DNA from: Pseudomonas protegens CHA0
GTDB taxonomy: Bacteria; Pseudomonadota; Gammaproteobacteria; Pseudomonadales; Pseudomonadaceae
DNA: 64,000 nt
Direction: 5' to 3'
Assembly: GCF_000397205.1 (NCBI RefSeq)
Contig: NC_021237.1
Coordinates: 559,001 to 623,000 of the forward strand
A model generated the notes under the pieces. The model was not told the DNA's origin, searched no databases, and was given only the letters and a program-made list of their open reading frames with translations. Below, in pieces: positions 19,552-27,202 of the stretch. The translations under genes were made by a program, and so were the position numbers. Positions within the stretch are counted from its first letter, which is position 1. Every line of letters starts with the position of its first letter.

Positions 19552-19589
19552 ACGGCCCGCTGCGTCACCGCAGCGGGCCGTTTTTTTTT
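19552..19589 (+). terminator. Rho-independent terminator of putP
   Basis: A GC-rich stem CGGCCCGCTGCG / CGCAGCGGGCCG with a very short loop is followed directly by nine T residues (19581-19589). Confidence 0.93.
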
Positions 19590-19593
19590 GCGT

Positions 19594-19696
19594 CCCGTAG
19601 CCGCTGCCGCAGGCTGTTAACGAGGGGCGCTCGGAGGGACCGCAAGGCCCTGCGGGCCTTTGCGCAGCCTCGCCATGGCTCGGCTGCGGCTACAGG
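19594..19696. repeat. Imperfect inverted repeat (GTAGCCGC type) after putP
   Basis: The ends GTAGCCGCTGCCGCAGGCT (19597-19615 approximately) and the reverse complement of GGCTCGGCTGCGGCTAC form an imperfect inverted repeat around an internal GGCCCTGCGGGCC palindrome. This resembles a second family of dispersed intergenic repeats in fluorescent pseudomonads. It runs to the stop codon of the DUF2165 gene. Confidence 0.55.
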
Positions 19697-19697
19697 G

Positions 19698-20192
19698 TCA
19701 GTGCAGCTCGGTGTCGGGCTGGTTGAGGAATATCAGTACGCCCAGGATCGCCATGTAGAACTTGAACGCCGCGTCCTGGCCGTTCCAGGCCTTGGACTGC
19801 CACATCATGAACCACTCGCCGCCGACCACCATGAAGCCGAAGAACCAGACGCAGAAGCCCAGGCAGAAGCCGGCAATGGCCCAGCGCTTGGCGCGGTTGA
19901 AGTCGCTGGCGACACCGTGCCGGGCCAGCCACAGGCGCAGGGCGCCAAACACCAGCAGCGCGCCGGTCAGGGCTTCGCCGGCGATGATCAGCCAGTAACC
20001 GGCATTCCACAGCAGCGGCAAGGTCAGGGCGCGGTCGGTGGCGCTGTTGCCGGGGAAGACGCTGTCCATGCTCAGCACGTGCTGGACAAAGGCGAAGTTG
20101 GAACCGTAGTCGCTGATGTTGTTGTAGGCCACCAGCAGGGCGAAGGCCGCCACTGCCAGGGTCATGGTGATCTTGACGTAACGCACAATCAT
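19698..20192 (-). CDS. DUF2165 family small membrane protein
   Basis: A 164-residue membrane protein with four hydrophobic segments: about 8-25, 60-85, 105-125 and 140-160. DUF2165 features are the opening MIVRYVKI, a polar loop YNNISDYGSNFAFVQHVLSMD, and the C-terminal block VGGEWFMMWQS..WNGQ before a final helix. The start at 20192 has AAGGA eight bases upstream. The function is unknown in the family. It is 108 bp downstream of metY on the same strand, with a GC-rich hairpin between, so cotranscription is uncertain. Confidence 0.8.
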   Translation of the reverse strand: MIVRYVKITMTLAVAAFALLVAYNNISDYGSNFAFVQHVLSMDSVFPGNSATDRALTLPLLWNAGYWLIIAGEALTGALLVFGALRLWLARHGVASDFNRAKRWAIAGFCLGFCVWFFGFMVVGGEWFMMWQSKAWNGQDAAFKFYMAILGVLIFLNQPDTELH

Positions 20193-20270
20193 GTCGGGTT
20201 CCTTTGCGGGTGATCAAGGGTCCTGGGGGCTGGAGAGGGGAGAGGCGTGGGTGCCAACGCGCTAGGCAAT

Positions 20271-20295
20271 GGCCCTGGCGCAGAACGCCAGGGCC
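20271..20295 (-). terminator. Hairpin just after metY
   Basis: A perfect 10-bp stem GGCCCTGGCG / CGCCAGGGCC with a 5-base loop begins 5 bases after the metY stop. No T tract follows on the minus strand, so it may be a weak terminator or an RNA-stabilising hairpin. Confidence 0.5.
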
Positions 20296-20300
20296 GGGGA

Positions 20301-21572
20301 TCAGGCTTGTTGCAGTGCCTGGTCCAGGTCTTCGAGCAGGTCTTCGATGGCCTCGATGCCCACCGAGAGACGGATCATCTCCGGCTTGACCCCGGCCTTG
20401 GCCTGCTCTTCTTCGTTCATCTGCCGGTGGGTGGTGGATGCCGGGTGGCAAGCCAGGGACTTGGCGTCGCCGATGTTCACCAGGCGCTTGAAGATCTGCA
20501 GCGCATCGTAGAAGCGCACGCCCGCGGCATAGCCGCCCTTGAGGCCGAAGGAGAGGATCGCCGACGGCTTGCCCTGCATGTATTTGCGCGCCAGTTCATG
20601 GTGCGGGTGGTCGGGCAGGCCGGCGTAGCTGACCCAGGCCACCAGCGGGTGGGCCTTGAGGAACTGCGCCACCTTGAGGGCGTTGTCGGTGTGGCGTTCC
20701 ATGCGCAGGGCCAGGGTTTCCAGGCCTTGCAGCAACAGGAAGGCGTTCATCGGCGCCAATGCTGCGCCGGTGTTGCGCAGCGGCACGGTGCGGGCCCGGG
20801 CGATAAAGGCGGCGGGGCCGAACTTCTCGGTGTAGACCACGCCGTGGTAGGCCGGCTCCGGGGTGTTGAGGCTGGCGAACTTCTGCGGGTGGTCGGCCCA
20901 GGGGAAGTTGCCGCTGTCGACGATCACCCCGCCCAGGGAGTTGCCGTGGCCGCCGACGTACTTGGTCACCGAGTGCACCACGATGTCGGCGCCGAACTGG
21001 ATCGGCTTGCACAGGATCGGCGTGGCCACGGTGTTGTCCACCATCAGTGGCACGTTACGGGCGTGGGCGGCCTGGGCCAGGCCCTCGATATCGACGATGT
21101 TGCCCGCGGGGTTGCCGATGCTCTCGCAGTACACCAGCTTGGTCTTGTCGTCGATCAGCTCGGCAATGGCCTCGGCCGAGTCGTCCCGGGCGAAACGCAC
21201 TTCGACCCCGAAGCTGGGCAGCAGGTGGGCGAACAGGGTGTAGGTGCCGCCGTACAGCTGGGGCGTGGAGACGATATTGTCCCCGGCCTGGGTCAGGGTC
21301 TGGATCGCGTAGTGGATGGCGGCACTGCCGGCGGCCACCGCCAGCCCGGCGATCCCGCCTTCCAGGGCGGCCATGCGCTGTTCCAGCACATCATTGGTGG
21401 GGTTCATGATGCGGGTGTAGATGTTGCCGGGCACATCGAGGTTGAACAGGTCAGCGCCGTGCTGGGCGTTGTCGAACTCGAAGGCGACGTTCTGGTAGAT
21501 GGGCACGGCCACGGCCTTGGTGGTCGGGTCCGACTTGAATCCATGGTGCAGCGCAATCGTTGCGTCTTTCAT
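20301..21572 (-). CDS. metY: O-acetylhomoserine/O-succinylhomoserine sulfhydrylase family (MetY)
   Basis: PLP-dependent enzyme of the Cys/Met metabolism family, 423 residues. It uses an activated homoserine and sulfide to make homocysteine. The Schiff-base lysine is Lys204 in HSVTKYVGGHGNSLGG. Other family marks are the YTRIMNPTNDVLEQRMAALEGG region that binds the neighbouring subunit's PLP phosphate and LVYCESIGNPAGNIVDIEGL. The length and the insert around residue 260 fit MetY better than MetB/MetC or MetZ. GAGG lies upstream of the ATG at 21572. Its position agrees with PA5025 metY (memory). Preference for acetyl versus succinyl donor is not decided by sequence. Confidence 0.9.
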   Translation of the reverse strand: MKDATIALHHGFKSDPTTKAVAVPIYQNVAFEFDNAQHGADLFNLDVPGNIYTRIMNPTNDVLEQRMAALEGGIAGLAVAAGSAAIHYAIQTLTQAGDNIVSTPQLYGGTYTLFAHLLPSFGVEVRFARDDSAEAIAELIDDKTKLVYCESIGNPAGNIVDIEGLAQAAHARNVPLMVDNTVATPILCKPIQFGADIVVHSVTKYVGGHGNSLGGVIVDSGNFPWADHPQKFASLNTPEPAYHGVVYTEKFGPAAFIARARTVPLRNTGAALAPMNAFLLLQGLETLALRMERHTDNALKVAQFLKAHPLVAWVSYAGLPDHPHHELARKYMQGKPSAILSFGLKGGYAAGVRFYDALQIFKRLVNIGDAKSLACHPASTTHRQMNEEEQAKAGVKPEMIRLSVGIEAIEDLLEDLDQALQQA

Positions 21573-21793
21573 AAATCCTCGACTAAGGGCTTGTCACCAA
21601 GCGGTAACAGACCCTGGCTAATCCATTAATGAGCACAGCCAGGCAGGTCGTGTGCCCGCGCAGCAGTCAGTGGTCCCGTGTGTCTGAGTCGCCAGCAACC
21701 GCTTGATGTGCCCGCCGCTTGGCCGCGAGCGGGCGCGTCAGTGTCCAATAGGCGCGGCGGATGGGCAAGGGTCCCGAGGTGCGGCAGGAAAGG

Positions 21794-21813
21794 GCCGGCC
21801 CTCCATGGCCGGC
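21794..21813 (-). terminator. Hairpin after the FGGY kinase gene
   Basis: A 7-bp stem GCCGGCC / GGCCGGC with a 6-base loop lies 8 bases after the kinase stop; on the minus strand it is followed by CCTTTCC. It probably ends the kinase-oxidoreductase operon. The rest of 21573-21793, upstream of metY, shows nothing I can name. Confidence 0.45.
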
Positions 21814-21821
21814 GGGCTGTT

Positions 21822-23252
21822 TCAGTGCGGCTGGGACCAGCCCTGGGAGCGCTTGACCGCGGCGCTGAAGGTGCAGCGCCAGGCGTCTGCCGTGGCCCGG
21901 TCGATACGCGGCCGGTAGTCGGTGCGGGTGTTGTCCAGCTCTGGCAACTCCAGCCCCAGGCCGCGGGCGGCGAGGGCGGCGCAGCCCAGGGCGGTGAGTT
22001 CGTCGAAGCGCTGGGTGACGATGGTGCGTTGCAGGATATCGGCCAGGAACTGGGCGAAATACGGGCTGCGGGCCAGGCCGCCGTCAATCGACAACTGGTC
22101 GGTGACGTTGAGGTGATCGTCCATCGCCGTGATCACTTCGGCGCTGCGCAGGGCCACGCCTTCCAGTACCGCCTGGCACAGGTCCTGGCGAGTGGTGGCG
22201 GCGTTCATGCCGATCCATACCGCCCCGGCACTGCGGTCCCAGTGCGGGCAGGCAAGCCCGGACAAGGCCGGGACAAACGCCAGCTCGCGGGAAATCGCCG
22301 GTGGCTGATCGAAGGCTGCCAGTTCCGAGAAATCGCTGAACAGGCCCAGGCGCCCGGCCCATTCCACTGCGGCGCTGGCGTCGTACACGCCACCGTCCAT
22401 GGCATACACCGGTTTGCCGTCGGCCTGCCAGGCGACGGTGGCCAGCAGGCCTTTCTCCGGGGCGCGAATGATCTGTTCGCCTGTGACTGTCAGGGCGAAG
22501 GCGCCGGTGCCGAAGGTGATCTTGGCGTCCCCCGGCTCCCGGCAGCCATGACCGTACAGCGAGGCTTGCTGGTCGACCACCGAGGCGCTGATGGGGGTCT
22601 GGCCGATGCGTCCGAAGTCGCCGACCGTGGCGCGGATTTCCGGCAGGGCCTGCATGGGCACGCCGAACAGCTGGCACAACTGCGGGTCCCACTGGCCGGT
22701 GGCGAGATTCATCAGCGAGGTGCGCGAGGCGGTGGTGATGTCAGTGGCGTAGACCCCGGTCAGGCGATCGAGAAAGTAGGCATCGGTGGTGCCCAGGCGC
22801 AGGCGGCCGGCACTCAGGGCGGCCTGTGCCGCCGGCAGGTTGTCGACGATCCAGGCCAGCTTGCTGGCGGAGAAGTAGGCATCCAGGGGCAGCCCGGCCC
22901 GCTCCAGGGTCAGGGCTTCGGCGCCGCTGGCGCGCAGTTCTTCGATGCGCGCGGCGCTGCGGTTGTCCTGCCAGACGATCACCGGCGACAGCGGCGCGCC
23001 ACTGACGGCGTCCCAGGCCAGGCAACTTTCACCCTGGTTGGCCAGGCCGATGGCGTCGACCCGGCCGGTGGCTTCCAGGCAGCGTTGCAGGTTGGCCAGC
23101 AGCTCCAGCGGGTCGTGTTCGACCCAGCCCGGGCGCGGGTGATGCTGCTGGTGGCGCAGCGCCAGTTGGATATCGGCACGGCCTTGCATGTCCACGACCA
23201 GTACGCGGGTGCTGGTGGTGCCCTGGTCAAGTGCGGCTATTCGCATGGTCAT
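21822..23252 (-). CDS. FGGY-family kinase, glycerol-kinase-like, substrate unknown
   Basis: Cytosolic sugar/polyol kinase of 476 residues, slightly shorter than GlpK (about 500). The phosphate-binding opening IAALDQGTTSTRVLVVD, IVWQDNRSAARIEELR, and YFSASKLAWI align with E. coli GlpK. Of the GlpK residues that hydrogen-bond glycerol (Arg83, Glu84, Tyr135, Asp245), Glu75, Tyr126 and Asp227 are kept, but Arg83 is Gly74 (NQGES instead of NQRET). The pocket should therefore be wider, and the substrate is probably a related but different polyol or amino alcohol. It is the last gene of an operon; its start overlaps the stop of the upstream oxidoreductase (ATGA, 23249-23252). It is not expected to be the housekeeping glpK, which normally sits with glpF, glpR and glpD. 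Confidence 0.85.
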   Translation of the reverse strand: MTMRIAALDQGTTSTRVLVVDMQGRADIQLALRHQQHHPRPGWVEHDPLELLANLQRCLEATGRVDAIGLANQGESCLAWDAVSGAPLSPVIVWQDNRSAARIEELRASGAEALTLERAGLPLDAYFSASKLAWIVDNLPAAQAALSAGRLRLGTTDAYFLDRLTGVYATDITTASRTSLMNLATGQWDPQLCQLFGVPMQALPEIRATVGDFGRIGQTPISASVVDQQASLYGHGCREPGDAKITFGTGAFALTVTGEQIIRAPEKGLLATVAWQADGKPVYAMDGGVYDASAAVEWAGRLGLFSDFSELAAFDQPPAISRELAFVPALSGLACPHWDRSAGAVWIGMNAATTRQDLCQAVLEGVALRSAEVITAMDDHLNVTDQLSIDGGLARSPYFAQFLADILQRTIVTQRFDELTALGCAALAARGLGLELPELDNTRTDYRPRIDRATADAWRCTFSAAVKRSQGWSQPH

Positions 23253-24505
23253 TTCTCTTGTTGTGGGACGGCCTGGTCGATGCAGATGTCCAGTTGGTCG
23301 AAATGTTCCGGCAGGTGCAGGTCCTTGATGGGGATCAGCAGGCGCCGTTCCGGCAGTACCGAGACCGGTCGGCTCCAGAGCTCCAGGCCCTGGGCGCGGA
23401 CCCGCAGGGTGCCACTGACCGCCTGGCTGACCCGCAACTGGATGTGCGCCAGGCCCGCCAGTTCGCCGCGCACCAGGCGGCCCGGCACGCCGAGCTTGAT
23501 CGGGGCGGCGTACTTCAGGGTCAGGGCGTCATTGGCATCGGGTAGCTGGCCGCTCAGGGCCAGGGCCATCAGGCTGCCGATGCGCCGCCCTTCGCGGTAG
23601 GACCAGCCGGCCGTCTCGATCGGCCGCAGCAGGTTGCCGGCGGCAAAGTAGGCCGGGTCCGAACAGCGGCCGTACTGGTCGATCTTCGGCCCCCCGCTGC
23701 CATTGTCCAGTTGCAGGTGGCTCAGGCGCACCAGGCTCGACTCCGGGGTGAACTGGCCGGTGAGCAGCACGCCGTCGCAGGAAATGTCGCGAACCTGGCC
23801 ATCGGCCAGGCGCACCCGGGCCGACTCCACCCGGCCACACCCATTGATCGCCAGCAGCTCGGCGCCAAAGTGCATGGGGATGCCCAGCAACCTTGGGAAC
23901 ACCGACAGCGGCCAGCGGGTGGTGGCTCGTTTATTGGCTTCCAGCACCGCCACCGGACGGATACCGGCGCGTCGGCAACTGAGTACGGCAGACAGGCTGA
24001 CCAGTTCGGTGCCGATGATCAGGGGCCGCTCGAAAGGCTTGAGGTGCTGCACATAGAGGAAGTTCTGCAAGGCCCCGGTGTTGATCACCCCCACCGGGCG
24101 GTCGCCGGACAGCAGGCGTGCCGAGCGCGGGGTTTCCCGGGCGCCGGTGGCGATCAGCACCTTCTGTGCCTGGATCTGCCGTGGCCCGTCTGGAGTGGCC
24201 AGGCGCAACAGGCCGCCGGGTTCCAGGCTGACCACCGTGTGTCGCAGCAGCAGGATCACGCCGGCTTTCAGCGCGGCTTCGACATTGCGCCGGGCATAGG
24301 CCGGGCCGCTGAGAAGGCGCTGGTACTCGCGCATGCCGAAGGGCGGGTGGGCACAGTGCCGGGGAATGCCGCCGGCTTCGCTTTCACGTTCGATGACAAT
24401 CACCGGGCCGATACCCTGGCGCCGCAGTTCGATGGCCGCGGCCAGGCCCGCCGGGCCGCTGCCGATAATGGCCGCTTCGGCCTGAAGAAGTTCAGTGCTG
24501 TTCAT
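23249..24505 (-). CDS. NAD(P)/FAD-dependent oxidoreductase subunit (HcnB / opine-oxidase-A-like)
   Basis: Flavoprotein of 418 residues with an N-terminal Rossmann dinucleotide fold (AAIIGSGPAGLAAAIELRRQG from residue 11) and a second nucleotide-binding region in the middle (KVLIATGARETPRSARL before it; PLIIGTELVSLSAVLSC within it). Proteins of this type act as one subunit of multi-subunit dehydrogenases such as hydrogen cyanide synthase, opine oxidase, and the GlpA-like/oxidoreductase/DUF1667 sets found beside glycerol kinases in Firmicutes and Thermotoga. The start at 24505 has AGG eight bases upstream. It overlaps the upstream GlpA-like gene by 14 bases and the downstream kinase by 4, so the three are one translational unit. 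A DUF1667 partner was not found. Likely role: pass electrons from the GlpA-like subunit to NAD(P) or the quinone pool (inference). Confidence 0.85.
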   Translation of the reverse strand: MNSTELLQAEAAIIGSGPAGLAAAIELRRQGIGPVIVIERESEAGGIPRHCAHPPFGMREYQRLLSGPAYARRNVEAALKAGVILLLRHTVVSLEPGGLLRLATPDGPRQIQAQKVLIATGARETPRSARLLSGDRPVGVINTGALQNFLYVQHLKPFERPLIIGTELVSLSAVLSCRRAGIRPVAVLEANKRATTRWPLSVFPRLLGIPMHFGAELLAINGCGRVESARVRLADGQVRDISCDGVLLTGQFTPESSLVRLSHLQLDNGSGGPKIDQYGRCSDPAYFAAGNLLRPIETAGWSYREGRRIGSLMALALSGQLPDANDALTLKYAAPIKLGVPGRLVRGELAGLAHIQLRVSQAVSGTLRVRAQGLELWSRPVSVLPERRLLIPIKDLHLPEHFDQLDICIDQAVPQQEK

Positions 24506-25898
24506 GGCAACGACCTGTGGCAAGAGGGACGGCCAGTTGGCTGGCGCTGAGTTCGGCGACCTGGGCCGAGCAATAGAAACCCTGGCAGCGGCCCATGCAG
24601 GCGCGGGTGCGGCGCTTGAGCCCGCCCAGGTCGCCAGGTGGCAGGGGGCTGTGCAGGGCGCTTTCTATTTCGCGCCGGGTCACCAGTTCGCAATGGCAGA
24701 CGATTTCGCCATAGCCGGGGCGCTGCCAGTCGCGGGGCAAGTGCTCCGCCAGATTGGGCATCTGTGGCCAGACCGGTTCGCGCACCGGCTGGTGCTGGCG
24801 GCGCTGGCTGTACAGGCCGTAGACATGCCGGGCAATACCCAGGGCGGCGGTGAGCCCGGTGGAGCGGATGCCGCCGACGGTGATCCAGTGCCGGGCGTGG
24901 TCGGCCTGGATCCGGTACTCCTTCTTTTCGCTGGCGGGGCGCAGCCCGGCGTAGGTGGCGGTGACCGGCATCCCGGCGAGGGCGGGAATCCGCTCCACGG
25001 CGGCATCGATCAGGCTTTGCAGGGTCGGGCCGTCGAGCCCCGCATGCACGCGGTCCTCCTGCTCTTCGGCGGTGGGGCCCACCAGCAGGTTGCCGTACAC
25101 CGTGCGGGTCAGGACTATGCCCTTGGTGCGCTCGTTGGGTACCGGCAGGACGATGCGCTCCAGCAGTGTGGCCGCGGCCTTGTCGAAGACCACGAACTGG
25201 CCCTTGCGCGGCATGATGCGAAATTCGCTGTGGCCCAGCAGGTTGTGTTCCAGGGTGTCGCCGAACAGCCCGGCGCAGTTGATCACCTGGGCGCTGCGCA
25301 GGGTGCCCCGGTTGGTGTGCAGGGTCCAGGCGTCGCCATCGAACTGGCCTTGCTGCACCTCGCATTGCAACTGTACGCGGGCGCCATGGGCCATGGCCTG
25401 CTGCAGGTAACCCAGGGGGGCGGACCAGGGGTCGATCAGGTGCTCGTCGGGGACCAGTACCGCGCCCACGGCGTGATTGGCCAGGTGCGGCTCCAGGGCG
25501 AGGATCTCGCTGCGTTCCAGCAGGCGTACGTTGTCTACCCCATTGGCCTGGGCCTGGGCGAGGATCCCCGGCAGCCTGGCCTGGTCCTCGGCGTTCCAGG
25601 CCACTACCAGCGCGCCACTCTTGAGCAGTGGCAGGTTCATGGCCGAGTGGATTTCCAGGTATTCCTGGTAGCCGGCCTGCATGCACTGCAGTTCCAGGCT
25701 GCCACTGGGGGCGTCGAAGCCGGTGTGCAGGATGGCGCTGTTGGCCTTGCTGGCGCCGGAGAGAATGTCGCTGCCCTTTTCCAGCAGCACCACCCGTGCG
25801 CCTTCGAGGGCGAAGCGCCGGGCCATGGCGCAACCGACGACCCCGCCACCGACGATGGCCACATCGAAAGTCACATTGTTCGGATAAAGTTCGGTCAT
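24492..25898 (-). CDS. GlpA-like FAD-dependent dehydrogenase with C-terminal BFD-type [2Fe-2S] domain
   Basis: A 468-residue flavoprotein of the DAO/GlpA class. The FAD-binding motif is at residues 12-32 (DVAIVGGGVVGCAMARRFALE), followed by the substrate domain typical of glycerol-3-phosphate dehydrogenase (KANSAILHTGFDAPSGSLE; ATYAGLRPASE). The C-terminal 70 residues carry Cys401, Cys403, Cys434 and Cys438 in a CxC...CxxxC pattern (IVCHCELVTRREIE, TRACMGRCQG), matching the Fer2_BFD iron-sulfur domain. The ATG at 25898 has AGG upstream. It is the first gene of the operon ending with the kinase and most likely oxidises the phosphorylated product of that kinase, as GlpA does with glycerol-3-phosphate (inference). 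The same architecture occurs in GlpA2-type enzymes of Gram-positive bacteria. Confidence 0.87.
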   Translation of the reverse strand: MTELYPNNVTFDVAIVGGGVVGCAMARRFALEGARVVLLEKGSDILSGASKANSAILHTGFDAPSGSLELQCMQAGYQEYLEIHSAMNLPLLKSGALVVAWNAEDQARLPGILAQAQANGVDNVRLLERSEILALEPHLANHAVGAVLVPDEHLIDPWSAPLGYLQQAMAHGARVQLQCEVQQGQFDGDAWTLHTNRGTLRSAQVINCAGLFGDTLEHNLLGHSEFRIMPRKGQFVVFDKAAATLLERIVLPVPNERTKGIVLTRTVYGNLLVGPTAEEQEDRVHAGLDGPTLQSLIDAAVERIPALAGMPVTATYAGLRPASEKKEYRIQADHARHWITVGGIRSTGLTAALGIARHVYGLYSQRRQHQPVREPVWPQMPNLAEHLPRDWQRPGYGEIVCHCELVTRREIESALHSPLPPGDLGGLKRRTRACMGRCQGFYCSAQVAELSASQLAVPLATGRCHEQH

Positions 25899-25967
25899 AT
25901 AAATGCCTGTTTCCTGCGGTAACACCCAAGGATCTGTGCAGGAATCAAAGCATAATGCGGGCCATGA

Positions 25968-26021
25968 TTGTTGTTTTTATTTTCTATTCGGTCATATATC
26001 GGTCATTTGGTTGTGGTTTTT
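25968..26021 (-). promoter_or_regulatory. Control region of the oxidoreductase-kinase operon: TTCGGTCAT repeats and AAAAACCACAAC element
   Basis: The 157-bp region upstream of the GlpA-like gene holds two CGGTCAT copies 11 bp apart (25989-25995, 26000-26006), i.e. one helical turn, the style of DeoR/GlpR operators. Next to them, on the coding (minus) strand, is AAAAACCACAAC (26010-26021). Both elements recur upstream of eutH at 26904-27057. Closer to the gene, AACAACAA on the minus strand (25968-25975) fits the AAnAAnAA Hfq-Crc site pattern. Confidence 0.55.
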
Positions 26022-26055
26022 GGTGGTGGCCATCACCTGTGGCAACGGCCCTGGT

Positions 26056-26820
26056 TCAGGGCTGTGGCACCAGATGCACCTCCACGCCCGCTTTCTCCAG
26101 GGCCGCCAGCAGCTCCGGGCCGGGCTGGCGGTCGATCACCAGGCGGTCTATGCGCTCCAGCGGGAACACCTTGAACAGGCCGCGGCGTTCCAGCTTCGAG
26201 GAATCGGCGATCACCGTCAGCTGGCGGGCCTGGGCAATCATCGCGCGGGCCACTTCGGCTTCTTCGATGGAGAAGTCCATGGCGCCGTCTTCATTCAGCG
26301 CGCCAATGGTGATCACCGCGTGCTCGGCGTTGAAACGGGTGATCTGTTCCAGGGCCAGGGTGCCGACGTTCTGTGTCGAGTCGGGGCGATATTCACCACC
26401 GATCATGAACACCCGATTGCCCGACTCGCCAATGCAGCCGGCAATCGGCAGGGAGTTGGTGATCACCGTCAGGCGGGTGTGCTGCGCCAGTTCCCGAGCG
26501 AAGAACAGGGTGGTGGTGCCGGTATCGATGAAGATGCTGTCGCCCGCGCAGAACAGGCCGGCGGCGTAGCGGCCGATGGCGCGCTTCTCCTGGGCGTGTT
26601 CGTTCATGCGGGTCTGGAAGGTGTTTTCGTGCTCGCCGGTAGGGGGCAGGGCCGCGCCACCGTGGAACTTGGTGACCAGGCCGCTTTCCGCCAGGTCGCT
26701 GAGGTCGCGGCGGATGGTTTCCTGGGACGTGGCAGTGATGCGCGCCAGCTCTTCCACAGAAATCCGCTCCCGTTGCCGCAGGAGTTCGAGAATGTGCTGT
26801 CGTCGTTCGTTGGGGCGCAT
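26056..26820 (-). CDS. DeoR/GlpR-family transcriptional regulator
   Basis: Repressor-type regulator of 254 residues, standard for the family. A DeoR winged helix-turn-helix occupies residues 1-57 (RRQHILELLRQRERISVEEL, then TSQETIRRDLSDL, the DeoR signature). The C-terminal sugar-phosphate-sensing domain at about 75-235 has IFIDTGTTTLFFARELA for phosphate binding. DeoR proteins usually repress sugar or polyol operons and release DNA on binding the phosphorylated intermediate, which the neighbouring FGGY kinase could supply. It lies between the oxidoreductase-kinase operon (same strand, downstream) and the divergent eutH, and is likely the regulator of both. A short GCCCTG hairpin overlaps its stop codon. 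Confidence 0.9.
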   Translation of the reverse strand: MRPNERRQHILELLRQRERISVEELARITATSQETIRRDLSDLAESGLVTKFHGGAALPPTGEHENTFQTRMNEHAQEKRAIGRYAAGLFCAGDSIFIDTGTTTLFFARELAQHTRLTVITNSLPIAGCIGESGNRVFMIGGEYRPDSTQNVGTLALEQITRFNAEHAVITIGALNEDGAMDFSIEEAEVARAMIAQARQLTVIADSSKLERRGLFKVFPLERIDRLVIDRQPGPELLAALEKAGVEVHLVPQP

Positions 26821-26903
26821 GGTGTTTTCCGTTTAGTGGTACTTCGCCACACAAATGGGCATTTTTTGTTACTTACGCACACTCCTGGTTCAGGAATGTG
26901 CTG

Positions 26904-27057
26904 ATTCGGTCAAATTCGATGGAAAAGTTAAGCATTTACTTGCACGTTTCACAATGGCCCGCAGTCATGGGGTTGGCTCCGGACTCACGGCAGGTCGGGC
27001 CAATGTTGCGAAGGTGCATTGACCGAAATATGGTTGTTTTAAAGTAAAAACCACAAC
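26904..27057 (+). promoter_or_regulatory. deoR-eutH divergent control region with the same elements
   Basis: This part of the 382-bp intergenic region (26821-27202) contains ATTCGGTCAA followed 10 bp later by ATTCG (26904-26918), TTGACCGAA (27019-27027, the inverse of TTCGGTCAA) and AAAAACCACAAC (27046-27057) in the same orientation to its gene as upstream of the oxidoreductase operon. The rest of the region is comparatively AT-rich and holds no gene. A GAGAGATG before the eutH ATG is the likely ribosome site. Confidence 0.55.
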
Positions 27058-27202
27058 TAATACACATTGTGGCACGGGATGTGCCCTGTGTTTCATCACC
27101 TGGTTCATCGTTCTCCTTGGCGATGAGTGACCAGAGCTGGCCTCGACAAGAACTTCCCCGGCGGGGGAAACCTATAAATGACGCTCAGAGAGATGAACCC
27201 AC

